Shown here: piece by piece, positions 47,001 to 52,276 of the stretch
Layout of the letters: each line of letters opens with the position of its first letter
Numbering within the stretch: position 1 is the stretch's first letter
Origin: Ixodes scapularis
Lineage: Eukaryota > Arthropoda > Arachnida > Ixodida > Ixodidae
Length of the DNA stretch: 64,000 nt
Assembly: GCF_016920785.2 (NCBI RefSeq)
Contig: NW_024609846.1
Location: 80,113,816-80,177,815 of the forward strand
Direction: 5' to 3'
The notes under the pieces: generated by a model
What the model was told of the DNA's origin: nothing
Seen by the model: the letters and a program-made list of their open reading frames with translations, nothing else
Databases searched by the model: none
Translations under genes and position numbers: made by a program

Positions 47001-49279
47001 CTCGAGATGTGGAGGTTTCAAGGTTTCACTATTGTATTTTAGGTTTTCACTATGGTATTTGCACAGTCATCGATTTGAGACTGAAACATGCACATAGTAA
47101 TAATTTTGCCTGCTTATTTTATGAACGGTTCACAAACCATGTATACACAATGTTGAAATAGTATTTCTATGTAAGAAAGGCTATGAAACGTGTCAACTAA
47201 GCATGTTCTAGAGACACATTCACAAATTATTTACCAACAAACTATATAAAATGGTGCAAGATGTATCAAAATGAGTGTATTTTACAAATATGTAAAAAAA
47301 TATGCTTAGCTATTATTGTATTTTCATTATTAATGCAGAAATGCAACTCATATCTTTAAAAATAAAATTGCACGTCAATCTTTTTTTTTTTTTAACTCTT
47401 AATTGATAGCAGTTTGTCATGATTGACAGGATTAGAAGCGGCGTAAATCCCATTGCAAGCTGTAAGTTTGAAGGGGGTGCGAACTTGTGCCAAACAGAAT
47501 AAAGAATGAGCGTCGAGACAGTAGAAAAGCGGGCAGCAATTTGGCGGCATAACGGCAAGTGAGTGCGAGATGACTCGACAAGGTCTCGCGCAACTCTTTA
47601 TCTAGTGTGTGTTGGCATCTCGAAAATTCGGCCCAGGAGGTTTGAGCGTGGAGCGTTTGGGGTGAGAATGAACAGGCACTTTGAAGAACAAGAAAGTAGG
47701 ACGCGCTGATGGAAGTTACGTCCCGAGTAAGAATGAACACGAATCTTCTACAAGTCCGTGACTGAGCGTTGCTTTCTCAGCCCTGCGCGCGACCTCCGAA
47801 AGCGAACGCCAAAGCCAACAACAATCGTTCACTCAAATTGAGTTATAGCTTGTCTTTGTTAGAGGGGCTGTGCCGCATGACGTCGGCTCTAAAGATGCGT
47901 TTTCTAGAACCAAGAAAGACTGAGCAGTGGTGCTGCTTTATCATAGTGTGTAGAAAGTCATGCTGTCCCTAGCTTAACTTTATATTTGTGTTTCATTGCA
48001 TTGCTACCTGTGTTGTGCCAGGTTCACTGACCCGACAAATCAAGGAGCGAGTGCACGATCCACTTTCTTTGTTGTAGCTCTTGTCTGAGGTGTCACCCTG
48101 TCTTTGTACCGTAGGAATCATAAATCTCGTAGCATGGATCGGTGGGACACACTTGCATGTTGACGCCGTCTGCCGGGTAGTGCGGAAAGTGCGTACAACT
48201 AAACCGAAGGTCTTGCAGTGTGTGCGAGATATTAAGGTCTATCACCATATATGAGAACTGGTAGCTTATAACGCTGCCTGACTTTTTTTACAGCTCTTCT
48301 CTGGAAGAATGAGTTGTAAAAAAATTACGAAATATGTACATGGGTCAAAGGTGTTCCAATGCTGCCCCATTATATGGTGCCAATGTGCCAGTGTGTTAAA
48401 CAGAACTGTGTGAACCAACTTTGGAGCTCCCACTAAACACAACGAATGCCAAACACTCCACTGGGCGTACCTCGGTCTGGTTTGATAATGGGCTGGTGCG
48501 CACGTGCAGTGGTGTCGTGAGGTTTACACAGATTAATTGCAAGGTAGTCGCGAGGTTTTTGCAGGTTTACTGCGAGATGCACAGGACACAATGAAATCCG
48601 CAGCTATTGCTGTCGAAGCTGGTCGGCACATTTGCAACTACTTACGACCGAACATATTATGACCTCTCGTAATATTTTTTGAGCGAACACACTGGCCTAG
48701 CTGGTGCCACCTCTGAGGTGCTCCAGAACTGCGTTTCACTAGAGCGATGGTTTTGCGGCACTTGCAAGCTCAAATGTATGCACCACCTATGGGAAGTGGT
48801 TGTTTGTATCATTGTGAGAAGTTTGTCGAGCGGTGACAAAAGTATGATGCGCAAGAAAAATGAGAAATACGGTATGCAGAAGTCGTGAGCGTTCACGGCT
48901 GCCCAATAGGTGGCACCTTGGCGTGCTCTAGTAAGAGATCACGAGAGGTCGAAAGCATTCGCAAGTGTGGGAACGAGGCTCAACCGTACCAGTGGTTCAA
49001 GCGGGACATTTTGTCGTTCTCCCACGTTTCCAGCTGGAGGACATCTTGGACCAGGAGAACTACCAGGCGACGCGCCAGAGTGGCCGCAGCGCCGGCGGCA
49101 CCGAATCCGTCTGGAACGAGGTGCCCCGCTCAAGCGAGGGCTTTGTGGTGCGCGGCGGCCCCTGGGAGCAGCGAGCCCCCGACACCTCGAGCACCCAGGA
49201 GTTCCCCTCGTTCGGCGGGGGACCTCCCATCGACGCCGTGCCCGCCAAGCCCGTGCCCTGGGGCCCCCCCCGCCGCTAG
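22755..49279 (+). CDS. HDLBP: Vigilin, multi-KH-domain RNA-binding protein (complete)
   Basis: Seventeen coding exons join without a frame break into about 1283 residues; human vigilin has 1268. Residues 1-89 hold the N-terminal region with the conserved FPALPEK motif. Residues 90-1202 hold a divergent KH1 and KH2-KH15. Residues 1203-1283 hold the tail, with SEGFVVRGGPWEQ and FPSFGG...VPWGPPRR matching the vigilin C-terminus. Vigilin binds many mRNAs through its KH array, mainly on the rough ER where it promotes translation of secretory proteins. Fly Dp1 and yeast Scp160 are relatives also tied to heterochromatin or ploidy. Most KH repeats keep GXXG: for example GQKG at 181-184, GKKG (exon 5), GAKG, GTKG and GARG. 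KH3 (GPYD) and KH11 (ARRG) are degenerate as in relatives, and KH8 reads GKGR (609-612). The start is set by CACAATG at 22755, the first ATG before the conserved block. Coding exons are much richer in G+C than the introns. Confidence 0.96.
23022..24628 (+). other. HDLBP: Vigilin intron 1
   Basis: A 1.6-kb AT-rich intron with GTGGGC donor and GTGTGCAG acceptor. A stretch at 23270-23450 has recurring CGGAGTTTATTT-like words, and 24190-24340 has two diverged copies of a GTGCA...GCACGTTTG segment. No element boundaries are visible. Confidence 0.7.
24629..24853 (+). CDS. HDLBP: Vigilin coding exon 2 (KH1, divergent)
   Basis: 75 codons, phase 0 on both sides. It encodes IFHVPSEERRF through RALQTQ, the divergent first KH-like domain, which lacks a GXXG loop here as in vertebrate vigilin. 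The donor is CAG/GTGCGT. Confidence 0.94.
24854..25507 (+). other. HDLBP: Vigilin intron 2 with TGACGTCA-like words
   Basis: A 654-bp intron. Between 25000 and 25140 there are many variants of TGATGTCACATGAC and TTGACGTCAAG. Similar clusters occur at 17150-17290 and 26040-26330, which suggests a decayed repeat. The acceptor is CTTGTGCAG. Confidence 0.6.
25508..25951 (+). CDS. HDLBP: Vigilin coding exon 3 (KH2 and KH3)
   Basis: 148 codons, phase 0. KH2 carries HHRFILGQKGKNLKEL with an intact GXXG. KH3 carries FVRGPYDNVV, the degenerate loop also seen in vertebrates. The donor is GAG/GTGAGA. Confidence 0.95.
25952..26430 (+). other. HDLBP: Vigilin intron 3
   Basis: A 479-bp intron with frequent GTCACGTGAC- and CGTGACAT-like words, no element boundaries, and a strong pyrimidine-rich acceptor CCTCCCCTTCAG. 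Confidence 0.7.
26431..26607 (+). CDS. HDLBP: Vigilin coding exon 4 (KH4)
   Basis: 59 codons, phase 0. It begins VKKSQHKYVHGFRGQ and ends SLVYEK. The GXXG is GFRG (323-326), and the residue before it is His where vertebrates have Ile. Confidence 0.95.
26608..27181 (+). other. HDLBP: Vigilin intron 4
   Basis: A 574-bp intron with GTGGGA donor and TTCTGTTTCAG acceptor. I see no repeat element in it. Confidence 0.7.
27182..27286 (+). CDS. HDLBP: Vigilin coding exon 5 (KH5, first half)
   Basis: 35 codons, phase 0. It encodes ANSVKTATIPAKSW and HKYIIGKKGENIKKI with an intact GXXG. The KH5 domain continues in exon 6. The donor is AAG/GTGAGA. Confidence 0.94.
27287..28746 (+). other. HDLBP: Vigilin intron 5
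   Basis: A 1.46-kb intron holding the TTAA element at 27701-28465. The acceptor CGGGGCAG has only a weak pyrimidine tract. Confidence 0.75.
27701..28465. mobile_element. TTAA-flanked TIR element, AGGGACAATGAAG family
   Basis: The ends are AGGGACAATGAAGGCAATTT and the inverse of AGGGACAATGAAGACGATTT, with TTAA at 27697-27700 and 28466-28469. The body is 765 bp, AT-rich at the right side, and has no transposase. TTAA flanks suggest piggyBac-type mobilisation. Confidence 0.88.
28747..28933 (+). CDS. HDLBP: Vigilin coding exon 6 (KH5 end, KH6 start)
   Basis: 187 nt, phase 0 in and phase 1 out. It encodes AMHVDFCEDENLIRVEGP, then HRHIIGKAGAN with an intact GXXG, and ends one base into the Val codon completed by exon 7. 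The donor is G/GTGGGT. Confidence 0.94.
28934..30290 (+). other. HDLBP: Vigilin intron 6
   Basis: A 1.36-kb intron containing the TTAA/GGGGGGACA element at 29529-30208, whose right end lies only 82 bases before exon 7. The acceptor region GTGGGGTGTCACACTGCAG is purine-rich, so it looks weak. Confidence 0.75.
29529..30208 (+). mobile_element. TTAA-flanked TIR element, GGGGGGACA family, copy 1
   Basis: The left end GGGGGGACACTGGCTAGAGG follows TTAA (29525-29528). The right end is the inverse, ...GTCCCCCC at 30208, where the TTAA has decayed. It is about 680 bp, AT-rich and non-coding. The whole length matches 35459-36163 in reverse orientation. Confidence 0.85.
30291..30511 (+). CDS. HDLBP: Vigilin coding exon 7 (KH6 end, KH7 start)
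   Basis: 221 nt, phase 1 in and phase 0 out. It encodes (V)NRLKQELGVTVHVP through HRYLIGAKGEAIQ with an intact GXXG for KH7. The donor is CAG/GTGGGC. Confidence 0.93.
31182..31263 (-). tRNA. tRNA-Ser(AGA)-like gene, possibly pseudogene
   Basis: The minus strand begins GCAGTCGTGGCCGAGTGGTT (A box), has loop CTAGAAA with anticodon AGA, a long variable arm, a B box GGTTCGAATCC, and a perfect 7-bp acceptor stem. Length is 82 nt, right for tRNA-Ser. A T-run (TTTTTCTTTTT) lies just downstream as a Pol III terminator. The anticodon stem (ATGTA against TCCAG) has two mismatches relative to the usual ATGGA/TCCAT, while the T-stem change is compensated. It may therefore be a recently decayed gene or a tRNA-derived repeat copy. 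Confidence 0.7.
32395..32504 (-). mobile_element. tRNA-derived SINE (decayed)
   Basis: On the minus strand, GGGTCCGTAGCTCAGTCAGC (A box-like) and later AGTTTAATCCCTGGC (B box-like) lie in a tRNA-like order. They are followed by a short unique part and a T-run. tRNA-derived SINEs such as Ruka are known from ixodid ticks; family identity is not established here. Confidence 0.55.
33009..33050. repeat. Poly-C, (CA)n and T-run microsatellites
   Basis: About 16 C, then (CA)n and a T run. Simple-sequence tract. Confidence 0.9.
33141..33284 (+). repeat. GTCCTAGACGT minisatellite
   Basis: About eight diverged units built from GTCCTAGACGT and TGTCCTTGAGGT in tandem, with a period near 15-18 bp. Confidence 0.8.
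33618..33974 (+). CDS. HDLBP: Vigilin coding exon 8 (KH7 end, KH8)
   Basis: 119 codons, phase 0. The KH7 second half is followed by KH8, FLRHLAGKGRPTLRRI, then IELPAENSNSD, which matches vigilin strongly. The GXXG loop reads GKGR with a following Pro (AGG at 33825-33827), a departure from the GKGG of vertebrates. The donor is CAG/GTACAT. Confidence 0.95.
33975..34654 (+). other. HDLBP: Vigilin intron 8 with two adjacent hairpins
   Basis: A 680-bp intron. It contains two perfect back-to-back hairpins (34241-34325). The rest is AT-rich and unremarkable. The acceptor is TGATGTGCAG. Confidence 0.75.
34241..34325. repeat. Tandem perfect hairpins
   Basis: Hairpin 1 has 21-bp perfect arms (34241-34261, 34266-34286) and a 4-base loop. 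Hairpin 2 has 18-bp perfect arms (34286-34303, 34308-34325) and a 4-base loop. They share base 34286. The arms have unrelated sequences, so this is not a duplicated hairpin. Confidence 0.95.
34655..34960 (+). CDS. HDLBP: Vigilin coding exon 9 (KH9, KH10 start)
   Basis: 102 codons, phase 0. KH9 carries HNSIIGAKGRLIHSI. KH10 starts with HHRFLIGKNGSNIRK. The exon must end at AAG/GCAAGG to join VREKTGARIIFP in exon 10, so the donor is GC rather than GT. The nearest GT, five bases later, would break the frame. Confidence 0.94.
34961..36415 (+). other. HDLBP: Vigilin intron 9 (GC-AG)
   Basis: A 1.45-kb intron beginning GCAAGG and ending AAATGCAG. It contains the GGGGGGACA element copy 2 (35459-36163). 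Confidence 0.8.
35459..36163 (-). mobile_element. TTAA-flanked TIR element, GGGGGGACA family, copy 2
   Basis: Flanked by TTAA at 35455-35458 and 36164-36167. The ends are GGGGGGACATGGGCC and ...GGCCATGT-type inverse ending CCAGTGTCCCCCC. It is 705 bp and the reverse complement of copy 1 across its whole length, diverged by scattered changes. Non-coding. Confidence 0.88.
36416..36550 (+). CDS. HDLBP: Vigilin coding exon 10 (KH10 end)
   Basis: 45 codons, phase 0. It encodes VREKTGARIIFPSDRDE through MIENL. The donor TTG/GTTCGT is weak, but frame and homology both require it. Confidence 0.92.
36551..36787 (+). other. HDLBP: Vigilin intron 10
   Basis: A short 237-bp intron with no repeat. It contains recurrent GTTGTG(C)CGAGG / TTTTGTTGCATGCC words. 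The acceptor is CCTCGCAG. Confidence 0.8.
36788..37006 (+). CDS. HDLBP: Vigilin coding exon 11 (KH11)
   Basis: 73 codons, phase 0. It encodes EKVVEEEMHIDPRHHRHF, then ARRGEELRQIAEEFGG. The loop ARRG parallels the IRRG of vertebrates, so this degenerate KH is ancestral. The donor is CTG/GTGAGT. Confidence 0.95.
37007..37745 (+). other. HDLBP: Vigilin intron 11
   Basis: A 739-bp intron with a hairpin at 37313-37355. No other element is recognised. Confidence 0.75.
37313..37355. repeat. Hairpin with 16-bp perfect arms
   Basis: CTGTCTTGGTCACCCT (37313-37328) and AGGGTGACCAAGACAG (37340-37355) around an 11-base loop. Confidence 0.92.
37746..37887 (+). CDS. HDLBP: Vigilin coding exon 12 (KH12 start)
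   Basis: 142 nt, phase 0 in and phase 1 out. It encodes ESQVTLEVVIPQQHHRAL, then MGTKGHKVQRI and FNVHVKFPERESRDR. The donor is G/GTGCGT. Confidence 0.94.
37888..38553 (+). other. HDLBP: Vigilin intron 12
   Basis: A 666-bp intron containing the long hairpin at 38240-38327. The acceptor is GCGACTGCAG. Confidence 0.8.
38240..38327. repeat. Long-arm hairpin (41-bp arms)
   Basis: The arms 38240-38280 and 38287-38327 match with one mismatch. The core is GAAGGGACGGACAAACAC. The loop is 6 bases. Confidence 0.95.
38554..38717 (+). CDS. HDLBP: Vigilin coding exon 13 (KH12 end)
   Basis: 164 nt, phase 1 in and phase 0 out. A Glu/Gly/Val-rich insert, EPLENGEAAVNGEV, occupies the place of the variable linker in KH12. 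Then come DLILIKGKQEDCEHAREALLALVPV and the donor GAG/GTGAGC. Confidence 0.93.
39093..39609. mobile_element. TTAA-flanked TIR element, GTCATGAAACAAT family
   Basis: The ends AGAAGTCATGAAACAATTTT and the inverse of AGGGGTCATGAAACAATATC have TTAA on each side (39089-39092, 39610-39613). It is 517 bp and non-coding. It contains a hairpin at 39185-39218. A related left end lies at 62812. Confidence 0.85.
39185..39218. repeat. Hairpin with 15-bp perfect arms
   Basis: TTTCTAGGCAATGGC (39185-39199) and GCCATTGCCTAGAAA (39204-39218) with a 4-base loop, inside the TTAA element. Confidence 0.92.
40076..40291 (+). CDS. HDLBP: Vigilin coding exon 14 (KH13)
   Basis: 72 codons, phase 0. It encodes VEVPFKLHRFIIGQKGAGVRRL and ends EEEEDR. 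GXXG is intact. The donor is AGG/GTGAGT. Confidence 0.95.
41189..41590. mobile_element. pogo/Tigger-type MITE (402 bp)
   Basis: The ends CAGTTGTACCTCGATTATGC and the inverse of CAGTGGAACCTCGATTACAC lie between TA dinucleotides (41187-41188 and 41591-41592). CAGTNNAACCTCGNTTA with a TA target is the signature of Tigger/pogo Tc1-mariner elements. Non-coding, so non-autonomous. Confidence 0.9.
41871..41934. repeat. Hairpin with 23-bp arms
   Basis: The arms 41871-41893 and 41912-41934 match with one mismatch (AATAGTGCAACCAACCTCTG at the left arm). The loop is 18 bases. Confidence 0.93.
42321..43386. mobile_element. Unrecognised 1.07-kb TIR element
   Basis: The left end CCGTAATATCCCGAGTCATC and the right end, its exact inverse GATGACTCGGGATATTACGG, bound 1066 bp and sit between TATA (…42320, 43387-43390), consistent with a TA or TATA target. 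The motif GGGTGGGCGATGACTCGG recurs near the right end, like subterminal binding sites. The interior shows no transposase domain. I cannot assign it to a superfamily. Confidence 0.85.
43706..44358. mobile_element. TTAA-flanked element, GGGGGGACA-related
   Basis: TTAA flanks at 43702-43705 and 44359-44362. The right end is the inverse of GGGGGGACATGGCC, and the left end GGGTTCTCCTGGCC is a diverged form. The ends resemble the pair in introns 6 and 9 but the interior differs, so it is a sister family. Confidence 0.65.
44730..44951 (+). CDS. HDLBP: Vigilin coding exon 15 (KH14)
   Basis: 74 codons, phase 0. It encodes KLRSFHLEVEVDNKYHPK, then IIGWRGTMVSKI and TVVGYEKNAITARDEILRI. GXXG is GWRG. 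The donor is TGG/GTGCGT. Confidence 0.95.
44952..45836 (+). other. HDLBP: Vigilin intron 15, nothing recognised
   Basis: An 885-bp intron. The minus-strand 156-codon frame at 45268-45738 has no domain I recognise. No inverted-repeat element is visible. The acceptor is GGACATGCAG. Confidence 0.6.
45837..46055 (+). CDS. HDLBP: Vigilin coding exon 16 (KH15)
   Basis: 73 codons, phase 0. It encodes EDMVTREVEIDHRIHSRL, then IGARGRNIRRLMEQH and AEEDVEEAVEYLKQF. GXXG is GARG. The donor is CAC/GTGAGT. Confidence 0.95.
46056..49033 (+). other. HDLBP: Vigilin intron 16
   Basis: A 2.98-kb intron. It holds the decayed Tigger copy (46280-46951). From 46952 to 49033 I see AT-rich sequence and unique-looking DNA without element ends. 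The acceptor is CACGTTTCCAG. Confidence 0.7.
46280..46951 (+). pseudogene. Tigger/pogo transposase C-terminal remnant
   Basis: Frame pieces on the + strand read MLSASWKVATNKAIQNSFRK (46301 onward), like the Tigger segment before the variable acidic linker. Then VLDAFDVLRQY appears in a shifted frame, and finally KARAKVTDYFTRK with TAA, the hallmark Tigger C-terminus. The sequence then ends in a degenerate CTTCGTTACATCAAGGTTTG terminal repeat near 46951. At least one frameshift separates the pieces and the DDD catalytic part is absent. Tigger transposases are DDE enzymes of the Tc1/mariner group; this copy is dead. Confidence 0.75.
49034..49279 (+). CDS. HDLBP: Vigilin last coding exon
   Basis: 81 codons plus TAG at 49277-49279. 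It encodes LEDILDQENY through SSEGFVVRGGPWEQ and EFPSFGG, and ends VPWGPPRR. These short motifs are conserved in vigilin C-termini, which fixes the frame and stop. Confidence 0.95.
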   Translation: MEDILDQENYQATRQSGRSAGGTESVWNEVPRSSEGFVVRGGPWEQRAPDTSSTQEFPSFGGGPPIDAVPAKPVPWGPPRR

Positions 49280-50900
49280 GCCCCGCCCCCGCAAGACCTC
49301 TCCTACCCCTCTTCAAAGTCCCCCCTTTACTCTCCAACTCATTGTTGTCTCTTCTCCTTTTTGAGGGACCAGTTTTTTTTTTTCTTCGGTCTCTCTCTCT
49401 CTCTCTCGCTTTCCAGTTTTTTTTTCGACGTAGCGGTCTTCACCTTGTTTCGTTGTGTGCCCGCATCCCGTTAATCTAGTTCGATACAGACTTGTTGAAA
49501 TGACAATTGATCGCAAATAAGGTTCCAGGCCATTTTTTTTTTTTTTTTTGTCTCGCATTGTTATAATTTTTTGTCTTCTTTTTCGAGCTAATTTTATTTA
49601 GGTCGAAGAGTCGTGCCCCGTCTTCCCTCGGACCCTCTTGTTAAGAGCTTCCAGTCGTCGGATCAGTAAAGGACTGTCTGTTGCCGTTTTCGAATGCGCA
49701 TTCTTGATTTTTTTCTTGTCAGTCGTTAAAACTGCCTCATTGCCCTACTTTGGTGTCCCTTTTTCTGCATGTGCCTTCGTGCCGCTGTGTAGATGCCCAG
49801 AGTTTTTATTTTGTCTCTTCTGGCGTTGTCGTACCTACAGTTTCGAGCGCTTCTCCGTCGCGTCATTAGTGGCTCCCGCCGACGGGCTTACGAATTTTTT
49901 GTTCTCAAATGATGTGCAATGTCCACCTCCGAAGAAAGCGTCGTACAGTGTCTCGTGCAGCTTCCACGAGAGAGTTGCTCGGAGGCTCACGTTTTTCGGT
50001 GAGCGCCCTCGAGGACCCCGTTGCCTGAGGAAATTGCAGATTAAATCTGTAGTCCCTCAATTCTCTCTGCATGCATGTGTACATGAGCATGTATTTTTTG
50101 GCGTCGTGGGAACTCCTTATTTAAGTAAACTTTTATTTCAGGGTTGCCACGAAAACTGGTTGGCCTTTTTCTGTTTTTAAAATGTTGGGTTTTGTCCTCT
50201 TAATTTTTTTCTTGCAGTCTTTTCCCTCCTGCGTTTATTGGGCGTCGCTTCCTTGAAAACTAGAGAATATTTAACGTAATTCTAACGAAACTACAACCAA
50301 GCTTACATGCCCATGTTTACTTTTTTTTTTAACAAGCACAAGTTGTGTATCACAATGCTCAAGTTTTTGGGTGCAACATATATGGCTCAACTAGCGGGCT
50401 GTATTCCGTTTTATTTCATCTGTGGGAATGAAATCTGTCTTGTGTAAGAGCAGGTTTGGAGTGCTCTTTGACGCGCACGATTTTTGGTTGGAGTGACGTT
50501 CTGGGGTAGGGGCACTTAGGTTGACCCTGCTCTTTTGGGAGTCTTGGGCTGGTGCAAACTTCCACGGTGATTATTATAATTTTTTTTTTTTCCCAGATTT
50601 ACCGGTTGAATGTGTGTGTGTGTCTATGTGTGTATGGATTGGTCAGAAGCAGTGGATCGAGATTAGTGTAGCCCTCATCCTTGTTTGGTGAGGGGGCAGA
50701 CCCCTCGGCCTGTGGTACACAAAACGAGAGGCGGAGACGTGCGGGAGAGGAGACTATTTCCAGAAACAAAACCGGGGAGAGGCTTTGGGAATGGTTTGTG
50801 TGGGGGGAAGTTTCTATGCAGTCTTTGTGCCAGTCGTTGTATATTCAAAAGAAGAGGTATATTGATCTATAAAAAGGGGAATAAAAAAAGTGTTACAAAA
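49280..50900 (+). other. HDLBP: Vigilin 3'UTR (putative)
   Basis: About 1.6 kb of T-rich sequence with (CT)n at 49391-49412, T-runs and a short (GT)n near 50611. It ends at the AATAAA at 50880. The extent is inferred. Confidence 0.55.
50880..50885 (+). terminator. HDLBP: Poly(A) signal AATAAA for vigilin
   Basis: AATAAA in GGGGAATAAAAAAAGTG is followed by a GT/T-rich stretch (CTGTCTTCGTTTCC). No earlier canonical AATAAA was noticed after the stop codon. Confidence 0.5.
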
Positions 50901-52140
50901 AGAACTGTCTTCGTTTCCTTCTCCGCGGGGCTGCATGGCATGCTGGACATGACTGTGCATGTACCTATACTCATTGTCGCATCAACAAAAAAGGTTTCAC
51001 ACATTTTTCGACACCTGAAGCGGGTTTAAATAGTAATGCCTTGCGAGGAGCCGGATAGTCTTTACTACTGTTGTTGAAGTGAATAAGAGCATAGAGATTC
51101 ATTGACTGCTTCTGCTGCCATCTTTGTGACTTGTTAGTAGATTCATTTCTATGAACTGACACATACTGTAGAGTTTGCATGCTGGCGGATTCTTCAAGAT
51201 TGAGAAGGTTTTTTGTCGGGATTGATGGCAAGATATTTGGCAGCATCTTTGTGATAGGGATGTGTTCTAGTGGCGTTGGTCCTGGTGGCTTATGACTAGA
51301 GTTGACAAGTTGGATTCCTGTCGGGCCACGTGTACTGGGAAGTTCGTTGTGAGACCAATTGTAACACTTAACGTTAAGAGTTGAGCTTTACTGGCTTTAC
51401 TGCCATCCGTTGAGGGAGATATCCTATTGGCCTCGTTATTCGCGCTGAGAAACTCGCGAGAGGCGATTCTGTTTTTCTCACCGGGTAGTGCACGTGCTAC
51501 CCATGAGGTTGTTTATTTTTCATAGTGCAGAGAAGTTTGACATTGCACGTGCTTCGCCAGCAGAGAAAGTTGAAGTATCCTCAATCTGGGTTACGAAAAA
51601 AATCCACCAGGCGGCGATACCCAAACTTCTCGCCGCTAGGGAGGCTCAAGTGAGGGTGGGTGCAACTGCTAGATCGGCGATCGCGGGACATGGACGCCAT
51701 TTAATTGCTAAATTTTGCTGGGAGTCTATGGGGCAAAGGGTCGTTTTCTTTCCCAACTCGGGAAAGAAAAGCCCATTAAGGTGCTTGAATAATTTACACA
51801 AGGTATAAATGATTGCCTCCCTACTCGCCGCGAATAAGCTTTGTGACAGTCGTGAACTGACCGGTGACTTCATGTCGGTCGCAAGAGTGTGAACGGCGCT
51901 TAATTGTTACTGAAAAATAATAATAATAATAATAATAATTTCGAGCTAGCGGTGCAAATGCTCCCGTGCACTTGCGCGGTCTTCACCTGTGGTCTTCACT
52001 TCGGAAATGTCACAGAAAAAGTTACCCCAATATAGAGATTTCTGAAAATGATGGAATGTGCCATCTCCGGCGTTCGTCAGTCGCTCAGCATCTCAAATCG
52101 AAATCAGATCATTGCTCTTTGTTTTGTTTTTACTCTCAGT
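50901..52140. other. Vigilin-SZRD1 intergenic region
   Basis: About 1.2 kb. It contains a small hairpin (TTTTCTTTCCC/GGGAAAGAAAA arms, 51744-51770) and an (AAT)n microsatellite (51915-51939). No gene is seen. Confidence 0.5.
51915..51939. repeat. (AAT)n microsatellite
   Basis: About eight AAT units. Confidence 0.95.
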
Positions 52141-52216
52141 TTCTAGGTCTGAGAACTTCCGCCAGACGTCACGTCCAGCGCTGGTGTTTATTTATTTTTT
52201 TTATTTCGTAACAGTG
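52141..52216 (+). promoter_or_regulatory. SZRD1: SZRD1 core promoter/5'UTR candidate
   Basis: The sequence just upstream of the SZRD1 ATG contains GACGTCAC at 52165-52172, close to a CRE/ATF site. No TATA box is obvious. A leader intron cannot be excluded, since CTCAG and TCTAG acceptor-like sites lie at about 52138-52145. Confidence 0.35.
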
Positions 52217-52276
52217 ATGGCAGACGACATTTCGGACGATATTTGCGATGATTGGGAAGATATGGTCGAGAACGGC
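52217..52276 (+). CDS. SZRD1: SZRD1 coding exon 1
   Basis: 20 codons from ATG to GGC/GTAAGT, phase 0. Acidic with a DDWEDM core that parallels the ESWEEA of vertebrates. Confidence 0.9.
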